Origin: Streptomyces venezuelae
Lineage (GTDB): Bacteria > Actinomycetota > Actinomycetes > Streptomycetales > Streptomycetaceae
Direction of reading: 5' to 3'
Assembly: GCF_008642375.1 (NCBI RefSeq)
Contig: NZ_CP029194.1
Coordinates: 5,192,501 to 5,256,500 of the forward strand
Length of the DNA: 64,000 nt
Below, piece by piece: positions 9,420 through 16,739 of the stretch. The notes under the pieces were generated by a model that was given only the letters and a program-made list of their open reading frames with translations, was not told where the DNA came from and did not search any database. Numbering within the stretch: position 1 is the first letter of the stretch; every line of letters starts with the position of its first letter. Made by a program: the position numbers and the translations under genes.

Positions 9420-9471
9420 CTAGTCGTTGACAAGTTCCCGTTTCGGTGCGCACTATCTAGTCAGTGACAAG
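9420..9471. promoter_or_regulatory. Paired TetR operators in a divergent promoter
   Basis: CTAGTCGTTGACAAG (9420-9434) and CTAGTCAGTGACAAG (9457-9471) differ at two bases and are each imperfect palindromes (CTAGTCA-n-TGACAAG). Their starts are 37 bp apart. TTGACA inside the first copy (9427-9432) and CACTAT (9451-9456) would make a promoter for the rightward gene, so both promoters are covered by the sites. Binding by the adjacent TetR protein is inferred. Confidence 0.7.
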
Positions 9472-9507
9472 TTGATGGTCCGCCGTTCAACACGAGAGGG
9501 GTACCTC

Positions 9508-10368
9508 GTGGAATCCGCACGCGTACGTCAGATGTGGCACCTGCTCGAACCCCTGCACGCCCTGCTCTACTACGCCCCCGAGGCCTTCGACGAGGCCGCC
9601 GCCCTCGGCTACGACACCGCCGAGCGCTGGCCCTCCTACTTCGCCTGGCGCTCCGCCCCGCTGGGCGCGGCCGGCCCGGTCGGGGTCGCCTCGGCCTTCT
9701 ACAGCTTCAGTCCCGGGATGGTCGCCCGGTACGTCCCCGGCGGGCCCTCCGCGGCCCCCGCCGACGTCCTCGCCGCCCGCCTCCGTGCCGTCGACCGCAC
9801 CTACCGGGCCGTCCTCGGCGAGGACACGGTCAAGAGCCCCGAGCTCACCGAGGCCGCCGCCCTCGCCCGCCGCGCCGCCGAGGCCGCCGGGACGGAGGGG
9901 CGCCCCCTCGCCGCCGCCAACGCCGCCCTGCCCTGGCCCGGGGCCCCGCACCTCGTCCTCTGGCAGGCCGCGACGATCCTGCGCGAGCACCGCGGCGACG
10001 GGCACCTCGCCGCGCTCCTCGTCGCCGGCCTCGACCCGGTCGAGGCGCTCGTCTCCTTCGCGGCGGTCGGCGCCGCCCCCGAGGCCGTGTTCGAGAGCCG
10101 CGGCTGGTCCGCCGCCGAGTGGTCCGCCGCCCGCACCCGCCTCGCGGCCCGCGGGGTCCTGGACGCGGACGGGACCGTCACCGAAGCCGGCCGCGCGCTC
10201 CGCGCCGAGGTCGAGCTGCGTACGGACGAACTCGCCGCCGCTCCCTGGGACGCCCTCGGCCAGGACGGCACCACCCGCCTCGCCGAACTGCTCGGCGGGC
10301 CCTGGCTCTCCGCGATCGGCTCCGGCCTGCTCCCCGCCGAGAACACCCTCGGCATCGGCAAGGTGTGA
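9508..10368 (+). CDS. SCO6745-family protein of unknown function
   Basis: 286-residue soluble protein of the family named after SCO6745, common in actinomycetes and often beside TetR genes. It begins with the usual VRQMWHLLEPLHALLYYAPE segment, has no membrane helix and no catalytic motif I can name. GTG 9508 follows CACGAGAGGGG with good spacing; an upstream in-frame ATG at 9427 would lie inside the operator region and is unlikely. The divergent TetR regulator and shared operators suggest it is induced by the TetR ligand and may metabolise or bind a small hydrophobic compound, which is speculation. Confidence 0.8.
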   Translation: MESARVRQMWHLLEPLHALLYYAPEAFDEAAALGYDTAERWPSYFAWRSAPLGAAGPVGVASAFYSFSPGMVARYVPGGPSAAPADVLAARLRAVDRTYRAVLGEDTVKSPELTEAAALARRAAEAAGTEGRPLAAANAALPWPGAPHLVLWQAATILREHRGDGHLAALLVAGLDPVEALVSFAAVGAAPEAVFESRGWSAAEWSAARTRLAARGVLDADGTVTEAGRALRAEVELRTDELAAAPWDALGQDGTTRLAELLGGPWLSAIGSGLLPAENTLGIGKV

Positions 10369-10394
10369 GGCGAGGGCCGCGCCACACCCCCGCC

Positions 10395-10400
10395 TAGGAT
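10395..10400 (+). promoter_or_regulatory. -10 box of the HNH lipoprotein gene, leaderless
   Basis: TAGGAT ends six bases before GTG 10407. No clear -35 element is seen. Confidence 0.55.
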
Positions 10401-10406
10401 GCGGGG

Positions 10407-11111
10407 GTGTTCACACAACGGACGTTCCGCGTATATCGAAGCCCCTCGGCCGCCACGGCGCTTGCCGTGGCCGCCCTCATGGCCACCGCCTGCACGCCCC
10501 GCTCCGACACCCCCGCAGCCGACGGCGGCTCGGGCGGGAAGCCCGCCGCGCGCGGCACCGCGCTCGCCGCCGTGGACACCCTCACGGTCAAGGGCCGGGC
10601 CCCGAAGACCGGTTACGCGCGGGAGGAGTTCGGCCGGGCCTGGGCGGATGTCGACGGCAACGGCTGCGGCACCCGCGACGACATACTCCGGCGCGACCTG
10701 TCCGGCGTCCGCTTCACGGACGGCCGCTGCAAGGTCGCCTCCGGCACCCTCATGGACGACCCGTACACCGGCACCACCGTCGCGTACGTCCGGGGCCGCA
10801 GCAAGGTCGACATCGACCACGTCGTGGCGCTCTCCGACGCCTGGCAGAAGGGCGCCAGGTGGTGGGACGCGGACACCCGCCGCCGCTTCGCCAACGACCC
10901 CCTCAACCTCCTCGCCGTCGACTCCTCGGCGAACCGGCGCAAGTCCGACGGCGACGCCGCGACCTGGCTCCCGCCGAACAAGGCGTACCGCTGCACGTAC
11001 GTGGCCCGGCAGGTCTCCGTGAAGCAGAAGTACAGCGTGTGGGTGACGGGCGCCGAGCGGGACGCGATGAAGCGGGTCCTCAAGGGCTGCCCGCAGCAGA
11101 AACTCCCGTAG
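10407..11111 (+). CDS. HNH-endonuclease-like lipoprotein (DUF1524/GmrSD C-terminal type)
   Basis: 234-residue surface protein. The N terminus is a lipoprotein signal with lipobox LMATAC, so Cys at about position 29 should be acylated. The mature part matches the secreted DUF1524 family: VDIDHVVALSDAW holds the Asp-His of the beta-beta-alpha metal site, and NDPLNLLAVDSSANRRKSD supplies the Asn and following residues. Four Cys in the mature domain may form disulfides, as expected outside the cell. It probably cuts extracellular DNA for nutrition or defence, by family analogy. The start is fixed by a -10 box TAGGAT six bases before the GTG (leaderless). Confidence 0.85.
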   Translation: MFTQRTFRVYRSPSAATALAVAALMATACTPRSDTPAADGGSGGKPAARGTALAAVDTLTVKGRAPKTGYAREEFGRAWADVDGNGCGTRDDILRRDLSGVRFTDGRCKVASGTLMDDPYTGTTVAYVRGRSKVDIDHVVALSDAWQKGARWWDADTRRRFANDPLNLLAVDSSANRRKSDGDAATWLPPNKAYRCTYVARQVSVKQKYSVWVTGAERDAMKRVLKGCPQQKLP

Positions 11112-11159
11112 GGAGCCGAGCCGCCGGGAAAATCGTTTCGCCCTTCGGAAGACGATCTT

Positions 11160-11165
11160 TATCCT
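11160..11165 (+). promoter_or_regulatory. -10 box of the acetyltransferase-like gene, leaderless
   Basis: TATCCT ends six bases before ATG 11172. Confidence 0.5.
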
Positions 11166-11171
11166 GCCCGC

Positions 11172-11918
11172 ATGGACCTGAACATATCGACCCTCGCCGC
11201 CCGTCCCGAGCTGGAAGGGCCGATGTGGAGCATGCTCGACCTCTGGCCCGAGTTCATGATGTACGACCCGGTGGGCTGGGCGAACATCGGCCGGATCGTG
11301 CGTGAGCTGCCCGAGTACGTCCTCGTCGCCACCGACGCCGAGGGCAAGGTCGTCGCGCGCGGCTTCAGCGTCCCCTTCCGGATGGACGTCGACGGCCGCC
11401 GCGAGCTGCCGCCCCGGGGCTGGGACGAGGTGCTGCTCTGGGCCTTCTCGGACCTGCGGGCCGGCCGCGAGCCGGACACCGTCAGCGCGATCGAGATCAC
11501 GGTCGACACGAGCGCGCTGGGCAACGGCGTCTCGCACCGGATGCTCGCCGCGATGCGGGACAACACGAAGCGGCTCGGCTTCTCGGAGCTCGTCGCCCCG
11601 GTCCGCCCCAACGGCAAGCACCTGGAGGCGGAGTCCTCCATCCACGAGTACGCCTTCCGCACCCGCGAGTCCGACGGCCTGCCGGTCGACCCGTGGCTGC
11701 GCGTCCACGTCCGCGCGGGCGGTGTCGTCGAGGCGGTGGCCCCGGCGTCGATGACGGTCAGCGGTTCCGTCGAGCAGTGGCGCGCGTGGACGGGGCTGCC
11801 CTTCGACACGGACGGCCCGGTCGAGGTCGAGAAGGCCCTCGTCCCGGTCCACTGCGAGGTCTCGCGCGGGTACGCCGTCTACGTCGAGCCCAACGTGTGG
11901 GTGCGGCACAGCATCTGA
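11172..11918 (+). CDS. GNAT-fold N-acetyltransferase-like protein
   Basis: 248 residues, soluble. The central part (VLVATDAEGKVVARGFSVPF, then VSAIEITVDTSALGNGVSHRMLAAMRDNTKRLGF) has the strand-strand-helix order of GNAT enzymes, with GNGVSHRML in the place of the acetyl-CoA P loop (Q/R-x-x-G-x-G/A). The loop is degenerate, so catalysis is not certain. Streptomyces genomes carry close relatives annotated as GNAT enzymes. TATCCT six bases before the ATG indicates a leaderless message. It ends 7 bp from the convergent lipoprotein gene, with no terminator between them. Acceptor substrate unknown. Confidence 0.7.
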   Translation: MDLNISTLAARPELEGPMWSMLDLWPEFMMYDPVGWANIGRIVRELPEYVLVATDAEGKVVARGFSVPFRMDVDGRRELPPRGWDEVLLWAFSDLRAGREPDTVSAIEITVDTSALGNGVSHRMLAAMRDNTKRLGFSELVAPVRPNGKHLEAESSIHEYAFRTRESDGLPVDPWLRVHVRAGGVVEAVAPASMTVSGSVEQWRAWTGLPFDTDGPVEVEKALVPVHCEVSRGYAVYVEPNVWVRHSI

Positions 11919-11925
11919 CGAGAGA

Positions 11926-12642
11926 TCAATTCATCACGACGACATCTTTGGCCGGCGGGGCCTTCACCTCGACCGGCCTGTCGTAGTGGTAGGTGGTGGT
12001 CCCCGGCGTCTCGCCGCCCGTCATGACGATCTTCAGGAGGTGCGGCGGGCCTTCCGCGGCGATGTAGACGGTGGTCGTCTCGCCGTCGCCGCCGACCGGC
12101 TGCGCCAGCCTCAGCGCCTTCCGGCCGTCGACGGTGGTCTCCGCGGGCTCCACGGAGTCGTCGTCCCAGCCGTTCACCAAGCTCGGGGAACCCACCTTCC
12201 AGCTGCAGGTCCCCAGCCCCTCCGGGGCGGCGGGGCCGTCGGCGGGCGACTTCGTCCAGCGGCCCTTGAGCCTGCCGATCAGGGCCTCCAGGTCCTCCGG
12301 GGTCCGGTGGCTCTCCTCCCGGCGCAGGCGCGCCTCGTCGCGGCGGACGTACACGTCCCCGTCGACCCTGATGACGTCGAGCGTGTCCGACGTGCCGTGG
12401 GACAGCGTCGTGGTGCAGTTCCCCCGGCCGTCGCGGGAGCTGCGGCTCTTCATCGGCACCATCAACGAGAACCCGTCGGACTGCACGGTCACGGACTCCG
12501 CCGACTCCGTCGCCCTGATCGCCTTGTCGAGAATCCAGGGTTCGGCCGGGTCCGCCGCGGGCCGACCGCAGGCGGTGGCGGAGAGGCCGGAGGCCGCGCA
12601 GAGGAGGGCGACGGCGACGGGGCGGCGGAGTAAGGCGTGCAT
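11926..12642 (-). CDS. Lipoprotein, LppX/LprG-like, with a TTA codon
   Basis: 238-residue envelope protein. Signal peptide with lipobox LSATAC (acylated Cys near residue 25). The mature domain has features of the LppX/LprAFG or outer-membrane-lipoprotein-carrier fold: a segment on induction of a phenotype by a marker (SVTVQSDGFSLMVPM), DVIRVDGDVYVRRDE, and a late strand pair VYIAAEGPPHLLKIVMTG. Such proteins bind lipids or shuttle them through the envelope. Codon 4 is TTA (12631-12633 reads TAA on the + strand), so it is predicted to be bldA-dependent; no other start keeps the signal peptide. The next gene upstream (12727-13533) is in the same direction. Confidence 0.8.
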   Translation of the reverse strand: MHALLRRPVAVALLCAASGLSATACGRPAADPAEPWILDKAIRATESAESVTVQSDGFSLMVPMKSRSSRDGRGNCTTTLSHGTSDTLDVIRVDGDVYVRRDEARLRREESHRTPEDLEALIGRLKGRWTKSPADGPAAPEGLGTCSWKVGSPSLVNGWDDDSVEPAETTVDGRKALRLAQPVGGDGETTTVYIAAEGPPHLLKIVMTGGETPGTTTYHYDRPVEVKAPPAKDVVVMN

Positions 12643-12726
12643 GGGGGCAGTCTCTCCGGGGGGCGTGAACGAGGGAAGGGGCCCCGTGGGGCCCCCGGTC
12701 CTGGTGGTGCGTGGTGACCGTCTGGG

Positions 12727-13533
12727 TCAGCCGAGCTTCAGCTCCCACTGCGAGGCGTTGTAGTCGAAGCCGGGGTTGACCTCGACGGTCAGGTTCTTGG
12801 CGTCCTTCGGGGTGTCGAAGGCGACGGTGAGCGTGGCCTTCTTGCCGGGCAGGACGGCGCCCTGGAAGCCCGCGCCGACCTTCTCGTCGAAGATCTGCTC
12901 CGCCTCGACGCCGTCGGTGCCGGCGCGTGCGCTCAGCAGGACGCCGACGGCGTCGAAGTTCTTCTTGCCGCCGTTCTCGACGACGACGGTGACCTGGTAG
13001 GCCTTGTTGCCCTTGGTGTGGCCGACCGCGTACTCGCTGGCGGTGTACGCCTTCGGGTCCGAGACCGTGATCTTCAGGTCGTTGTCGTAGACCGAGGTGT
13101 CGCCGTCCGCCAGGGCCTTGCCCTTGTCCGCCGTCCCCTTGTCCGACGTCCCGGCGTCGCCCGACGAGGCCCCGGCCTTCGTCGGGTCCTTCGGCGCCGC
13201 GTCCTTGATGCTCTTGTCGATCTCCTCGACCGCGTCGCTGACCGCCGTGACCGTGATGATCAGGCCGACCGTCGCGAGGATCAGGGACACGAGGCCCAGG
13301 ATCGCGCCGGTGATCGTCACGCCCTTGTTGCTCGCCTCGCCGCGCTTCACCCGGCCCTTGCCGACGAGGCCCAGGACCAGCGCGATGACGCCGAGGGTGC
13401 CGGCCAGCCAGAAGAGCAGCGGGATGAGGCCGGAGACCGTGCCGATGATGCCGAGGATCAGGGCCGCGGTGCCGAGGCCGTTGCGCATGACCTGCCGCGG
13501 GGCGGCGGCGGGGACCTGAGTGTCGTACGACAT
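12727..13533 (-). CDS. DUF4190 membrane protein with a DUF4352 C-terminal domain
   Basis: 268 residues. Two hydrophobic stretches at about 22-50 and 55-75, then a basic turn and a third near 90-115, form the DUF4190-type hairpin membrane module. A low-complexity Lys/Asp/Ala linker (about 125-155) leads to an extracellular immunoglobulin-like DUF4352 domain (KITVSDPKAYTASEYAVGHTKGN, VTVVVENGGKKNFD). Such proteins are membrane-anchored surface proteins of unknown role. It is 84 bp upstream of the lipoprotein gene on the same strand and could be co-transcribed with it. The divergent methylase gene starts about 190 bp away. Confidence 0.82.
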   Translation of the reverse strand: MSYDTQVPAAAPRQVMRNGLGTAALILGIIGTVSGLIPLLFWLAGTLGVIALVLGLVGKGRVKRGEASNKGVTITGAILGLVSLILATVGLIITVTAVSDAVEEIDKSIKDAAPKDPTKAGASSGDAGTSDKGTADKGKALADGDTSVYDNDLKITVSDPKAYTASEYAVGHTKGNKAYQVTVVVENGGKKNFDAVGVLLSARAGTDGVEAEQIFDEKVGAGFQGAVLPGKKATLTVAFDTPKDAKNLTVEVNPGFDYNASQWELKLG

Positions 13534-13721
13534 GGGTGTGTCCTCCCGGACAGAGAAGCTGTCTGAAGCGATGGGTCAATCACAACAGAGCTTGTGAACC
13601 GAGTCAACACGATTCACGAAAAACGAGTCCGCTCACGCTGTGAAGTGGTGCCGTGCGTGTTCGTCGGTAAGATCGATGTCACACGAGGACGTGGGCGAGG
13701 CGAGCCAGGGAGATGAGTCAG

Positions 13722-16001
13722 GTGCCGGAGGAGCGCGCAGGAGACGCAGGGGACACGGGAGCCACGGAAGACACGCGAGCCACGGAAGACACGCGAGCCA
13801 CGGAAGGCGCGGGAGCCACGGAAGGCGCGGGAGCCAAGGGAGCCGCCGGAGCCACGGGAGACGCCGCAGACCCCGGCTCGGCAGAGGTGACCGCCGCCGG
13901 GATCGCCCGGCTCGCCGGGGTCGGCCGGGCAGCCGTCAGCAACTGGCGCCGCCGCCACTCCGACTTCCCCAAGCCCGTGGGCGGCACGGAGACCAGCCCC
14001 TCCTTCGCCCTCGCCGACGTCGAGCGGTGGCTCCGCGAGCAGGGCAAGCTGGCCGAGGTCCCCCTGCGCGAGCGCGTGTGGCAGCAGATCGCGGGCCACC
14101 CCGCCGGCGCCGTCACCGCCCTCGTCCACGCGGGCTGCGCCCTCCTGCTCGTACGGGACAGGTCGGCGGCCTGGCCGGCGCTCGCCGCGCTGCCGGACGA
14201 GCGGCTCACGGGCGTCCTCCCCGTCGCTTTGGAGGAGACGCTCACCGGGCGCCTCGGCCCCGAGCGGGCCGTCCTGACCCCCACCGTCTCCGCGCTCGCC
14301 CCCTCCGTCCCCCTCCTCCGAGGGGCCGCCGAGCTCGCGGCGGAGATGGGCGGAGTCCGCCCGGCCTTCGAGTTCCTGCTCGGCCGTCACCTCGACGCCA
14401 ACCCCCGGCAGTACACGCTGACCCCGCCAGGACCCGCCTCCCTGATGGCCGCCCTCGCGACCGGCGGCACGGCGTCGGCGGCCGCCGACGGCACCCGTGC
14501 CCCGCTCACCGTCCTCGACCCCGCCTGCGGCACCGGCGGCCTGCTCAGCGCGGTCGAGCGGCCCGGCGCCGTCTGCGGCCAGGACGCCGACCACGACCTC
14601 GCCGCGCTCACCGCCCTCCGCCTGGCCCTCTCCGCCGAGACCGCCGCCGACATCCGCGTCCGCTCCGGCGACAGTCTCCGCGCCGACGCGTTCCCGGCGC
14701 TCGCCGCCGACGCCGTCCTGTGCCATCCGCCGTTCAACGAGCGCAACTGGGGCCACGACGAACTGGCCTACGACCCCCGCTGGGAGTACGGCTTCCCGGC
14801 CCGTACGGAGTCCGAGCTCGCCTGGGTGCAGCACGCCCTGGCCCGCCTCCGCCCCGGCGGCACCGCCGTCCTCCTCATGCCGCCCGCCGCCGCCTCCCGC
14901 CGCTCCGGCCGCCGGATCCGCGCCGACCTGCTCCGCCGGGGTGCCCTCCGCGCGGTCGTCGCTCTCCCGGCCGGTGCCGCACCGCCGTACGGCATCCCGC
15001 TCCACCTCTGGGTCCTGCGCAGGCCCGTCCCCGGCGAGCGCCCCGCCGCCGAACTGCTCCTCGTCGACACCGCGTCCGAGCACACGGGCCAAGGCGGCCG
15101 GGACGGCCAGGGCAGGGACGGCAGGGACAGCCGGGACCGGCTCGACTGGCCGGCCGTCCACACGGCCGTACTGGACGCCTGGACGGCCTTCGACCGGGAC
15201 GGGACCCTCGCCGCGACCCCCGGGGAGAGCCGCGCCGTCCCCGTCATCGAGCTCCTCGACGACGACGTCGACCTCGCCCCGGCCCGCCACCTCCCGCCCC
15301 GCGCCGCCGCCGAGGGCGCGACCCAGCTGGCCCTGGTCCGCGAGCGGCTCGCCGAGACCCTGCACCGGACCCGCGAGCTGACGCCGGCGCCCGTGACCGA
15401 GCCCGCCACGGCCGGGGGAGGCCCGGCCGGTGCCACGGCCGGCACGACCACCGTCGGCGAACTGGCGCGCGCCGGAGCCCTGACCCTGCACGCGGGCGGC
15501 GCGGGCACGGCCCCCGCCGGCGCCCCCGTCGCGGTCCTCACCGACCACGACGTCCTCGCCGCCCAGCCGCCCTCCGGCACGCTCCCCGACGGCCCGCCCG
15601 AGGACCCGGTCCTCCTCGCCGCCGGTGACGTCGTCGTCCCGGTCCTCGGCGGCGGCGCGGCCGTCCGCGTCGTCGACACCCCTGCCGAGGGAGCCGCCCT
15701 CGGGCGCAACCTCCAACTGCTCCGCCCCGACCGGGCAGCCCTCGACCCGTGGTTCCTGGCCGGATTCCTCCGGGCCACCGCCAACACCCGGCAGGCCAGC
15801 AGCTACGCCTCCACCGCGACCAGGCTCGACGTGCGCCGCCTCCAGCTGCCGCGCCTGCCCCTGGCCGAACAGCGCCGGTTCGGCGAGCGGTTCCGTGCCC
15901 TCGCGGAGTTCGAGGAGAGCCTGCGGCAGGCCTCCCGGCTGGGCGAACAGCTTGTCCAGGGCCTGTACGACGGCCTGGCGGACGGCACGGTGGAGCCGTG
16001 A
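13722..16001 (+). CDS. Orphan N-6 adenine DNA methylase-like protein with HTH and HsdS-like tail
   Basis: 759 residues. Order: a low-complexity Ala/Thr/Glu/Gly N terminus from a DNA tandem repeat; a helix-turn-helix (GIARLAGVGRAAVSNWRRR near residue 55); a methylase domain with SAM motif I VLDPACGTGG (264-273) and motif IV written CHPPFN, with His335 where type I N6 methylases have Asn or Asp; then a tail resembling the half-target-recognition and helical part of HsdS (LDPWFLAGFLRAT, DVRRLQLPRLPLAEQRRF). No restriction or specificity gene is nearby. It could be a regulatory or inactive methylase. GTG 13722 sits nine bases after AGGGAG; ATG 13713 is also in frame but abuts that sequence. Confidence 0.8.
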   Translation: MPEERAGDAGDTGATEDTRATEDTRATEGAGATEGAGAKGAAGATGDAADPGSAEVTAAGIARLAGVGRAAVSNWRRRHSDFPKPVGGTETSPSFALADVERWLREQGKLAEVPLRERVWQQIAGHPAGAVTALVHAGCALLLVRDRSAAWPALAALPDERLTGVLPVALEETLTGRLGPERAVLTPTVSALAPSVPLLRGAAELAAEMGGVRPAFEFLLGRHLDANPRQYTLTPPGPASLMAALATGGTASAAADGTRAPLTVLDPACGTGGLLSAVERPGAVCGQDADHDLAALTALRLALSAETAADIRVRSGDSLRADAFPALAADAVLCHPPFNERNWGHDELAYDPRWEYGFPARTESELAWVQHALARLRPGGTAVLLMPPAAASRRSGRRIRADLLRRGALRAVVALPAGAAPPYGIPLHLWVLRRPVPGERPAAELLLVDTASEHTGQGGRDGQGRDGRDSRDRLDWPAVHTAVLDAWTAFDRDGTLAATPGESRAVPVIELLDDDVDLAPARHLPPRAAAEGATQLALVRERLAETLHRTRELTPAPVTEPATAGGGPAGATAGTTTVGELARAGALTLHAGGAGTAPAGAPVAVLTDHDVLAAQPPSGTLPDGPPEDPVLLAAGDVVVPVLGGGAAVRVVDTPAEGAALGRNLQLLRPDRAALDPWFLAGFLRATANTRQASSYASTATRLDVRRLQLPRLPLAEQRRFGERFRALAEFEESLRQASRLGEQLVQGLYDGLADGTVEP
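13759..13857 (+). repeat. 18-bp tandem repeat inside the methylase gene
   Basis: Four 18-bp units (13759-13830), two of GAGCCACGGAAGACACGC and two of GAGCCACGGAAGGCGCGG, then 9-bp half units to 13857. Each unit is six codons (A-T-E-D-T-R or A-T-E-G-A-G), so copy-number changes would keep the frame. Confidence 0.85.
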
Positions 16002-16016
16002 GGGTCTGATCGGTTC

Positions 16017-16049
16017 GACAACGGTTCCGGACAACCCGGAACCGTTGTC
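16017..16049. terminator. Terminator after the methylase gene
   Basis: Perfect 14-bp stem GACAACGGTTCCGG/CCGGAACCGTTGTC with a 5-nt loop, 16 bp after the methylase stop codon. Confidence 0.85.
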
Positions 16050-16073
16050 GGTGACGGTGTATACGCTCGTCCC

Positions 16074-16105
16074 GGATCCGCTCCGGATCCGTTCCGATCC
16101 GTTCG
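16074..16105 (+). repeat. Three 11-bp direct repeats before the membrane protein gene
   Basis: GGATCCGCTCC, GGATCCGTTCC and a truncated GATCCGTTCG follow one another in the leader of the gene at 16125. The 11-bp period is one helical turn, so they may be a tandem regulator site. No binder can be named. Confidence 0.5.
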
Positions 16106-16124
16106 AGCAGGAGCAGCAGCCGAG

Positions 16125-16739
16125 ATGTACGGCCCCCCGCAGGCCCCGCAGCCGTCGCCGCCCGGTCCCGCCTCCGGCGGCCTGATCGCGCTGCGCGTCC
16201 TCTTCGTCGCGCTGCCGCTGCTCAGTTGCGGCTTCCTGGCGTGGGCGCCGATGCTGCGTCTCGCGATCCTCACCCGCGCGGTGCGGGACTGGGTGTTCTT
16301 CGGGCTGGCCTTCGTCGTGGCCACCGCGCTCTTCGTCTACATGGGCGTCACGGGCGAGAAGGAGGCCACCGACCTGGAGGCCGTCATCGGGGTCGGCACG
16401 ATCCTGGCCCTGGGGGCCGGTTCCGTCGCCTACTACCTGGTCGGGGAGATCCGCTACTACGACCGCCGCCGCGCGATGGCGGTGCCGGCCCCGTACGGGC
16501 CGCTCGGGTACGGGTACGGGCCTGACCGCTCCGCCGCCACGACGACACCGAGCTCGCCCCCGGCCCCGGCTCCGTACTTCGGCGCCGTCCCCCAGCCCGT
16601 CCAGCCGCCCACCGCGCCCCGCATCGAGCAGGTCCGCGCCGAGCTCGACGAGCTGAGCGACCTCCTGCGCCAGGACGGACGGGACGGGCGGGACGGCCCG
16701 CACGGCGGGCAGGGCGGGGAAGGCGAAGGCCGGAGATGA
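16125..16739 (+). CDS. Small membrane protein coupled to the kinase gene
   Basis: 204 residues. A Pro-rich N terminus, three transmembrane segments (about 21-42, 60-80 and 88-112), then a basic stretch (RYYDRRR), a Pro/Ala-rich linker and a charged C-terminal helix (RIEQVRAELDELSDLLRQ) ending in a Gly/Asp/Arg-rich tail. No family recognised. Its TGA overlaps the kinase ATG (ATGA), so the two are made together, and it may be a membrane partner, anchor or substrate of that soluble kinase. An A/G-rich ribosome site GAGCAGGAGCAGCAGCC precedes the ATG. Confidence 0.75.
   Translation: MYGPPQAPQPSPPGPASGGLIALRVLFVALPLLSCGFLAWAPMLRLAILTRAVRDWVFFGLAFVVATALFVYMGVTGEKEATDLEAVIGVGTILALGAGSVAYYLVGEIRYYDRRRAMAVPAPYGPLGYGYGPDRSAATTTPSSPPAPAPYFGAVPQPVQPPTAPRIEQVRAELDELSDLLRQDGRDGRDGPHGGQGGEGEGRR

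Noticed and set aside
13614..16703. 1029-codon minus-strand frame opposite the methylase
   Set aside because: Gly/Arg/Asp-rich without domains; crosses the terminator at 16017 and the tandem repeat. The plus strand has clear methylase motifs.
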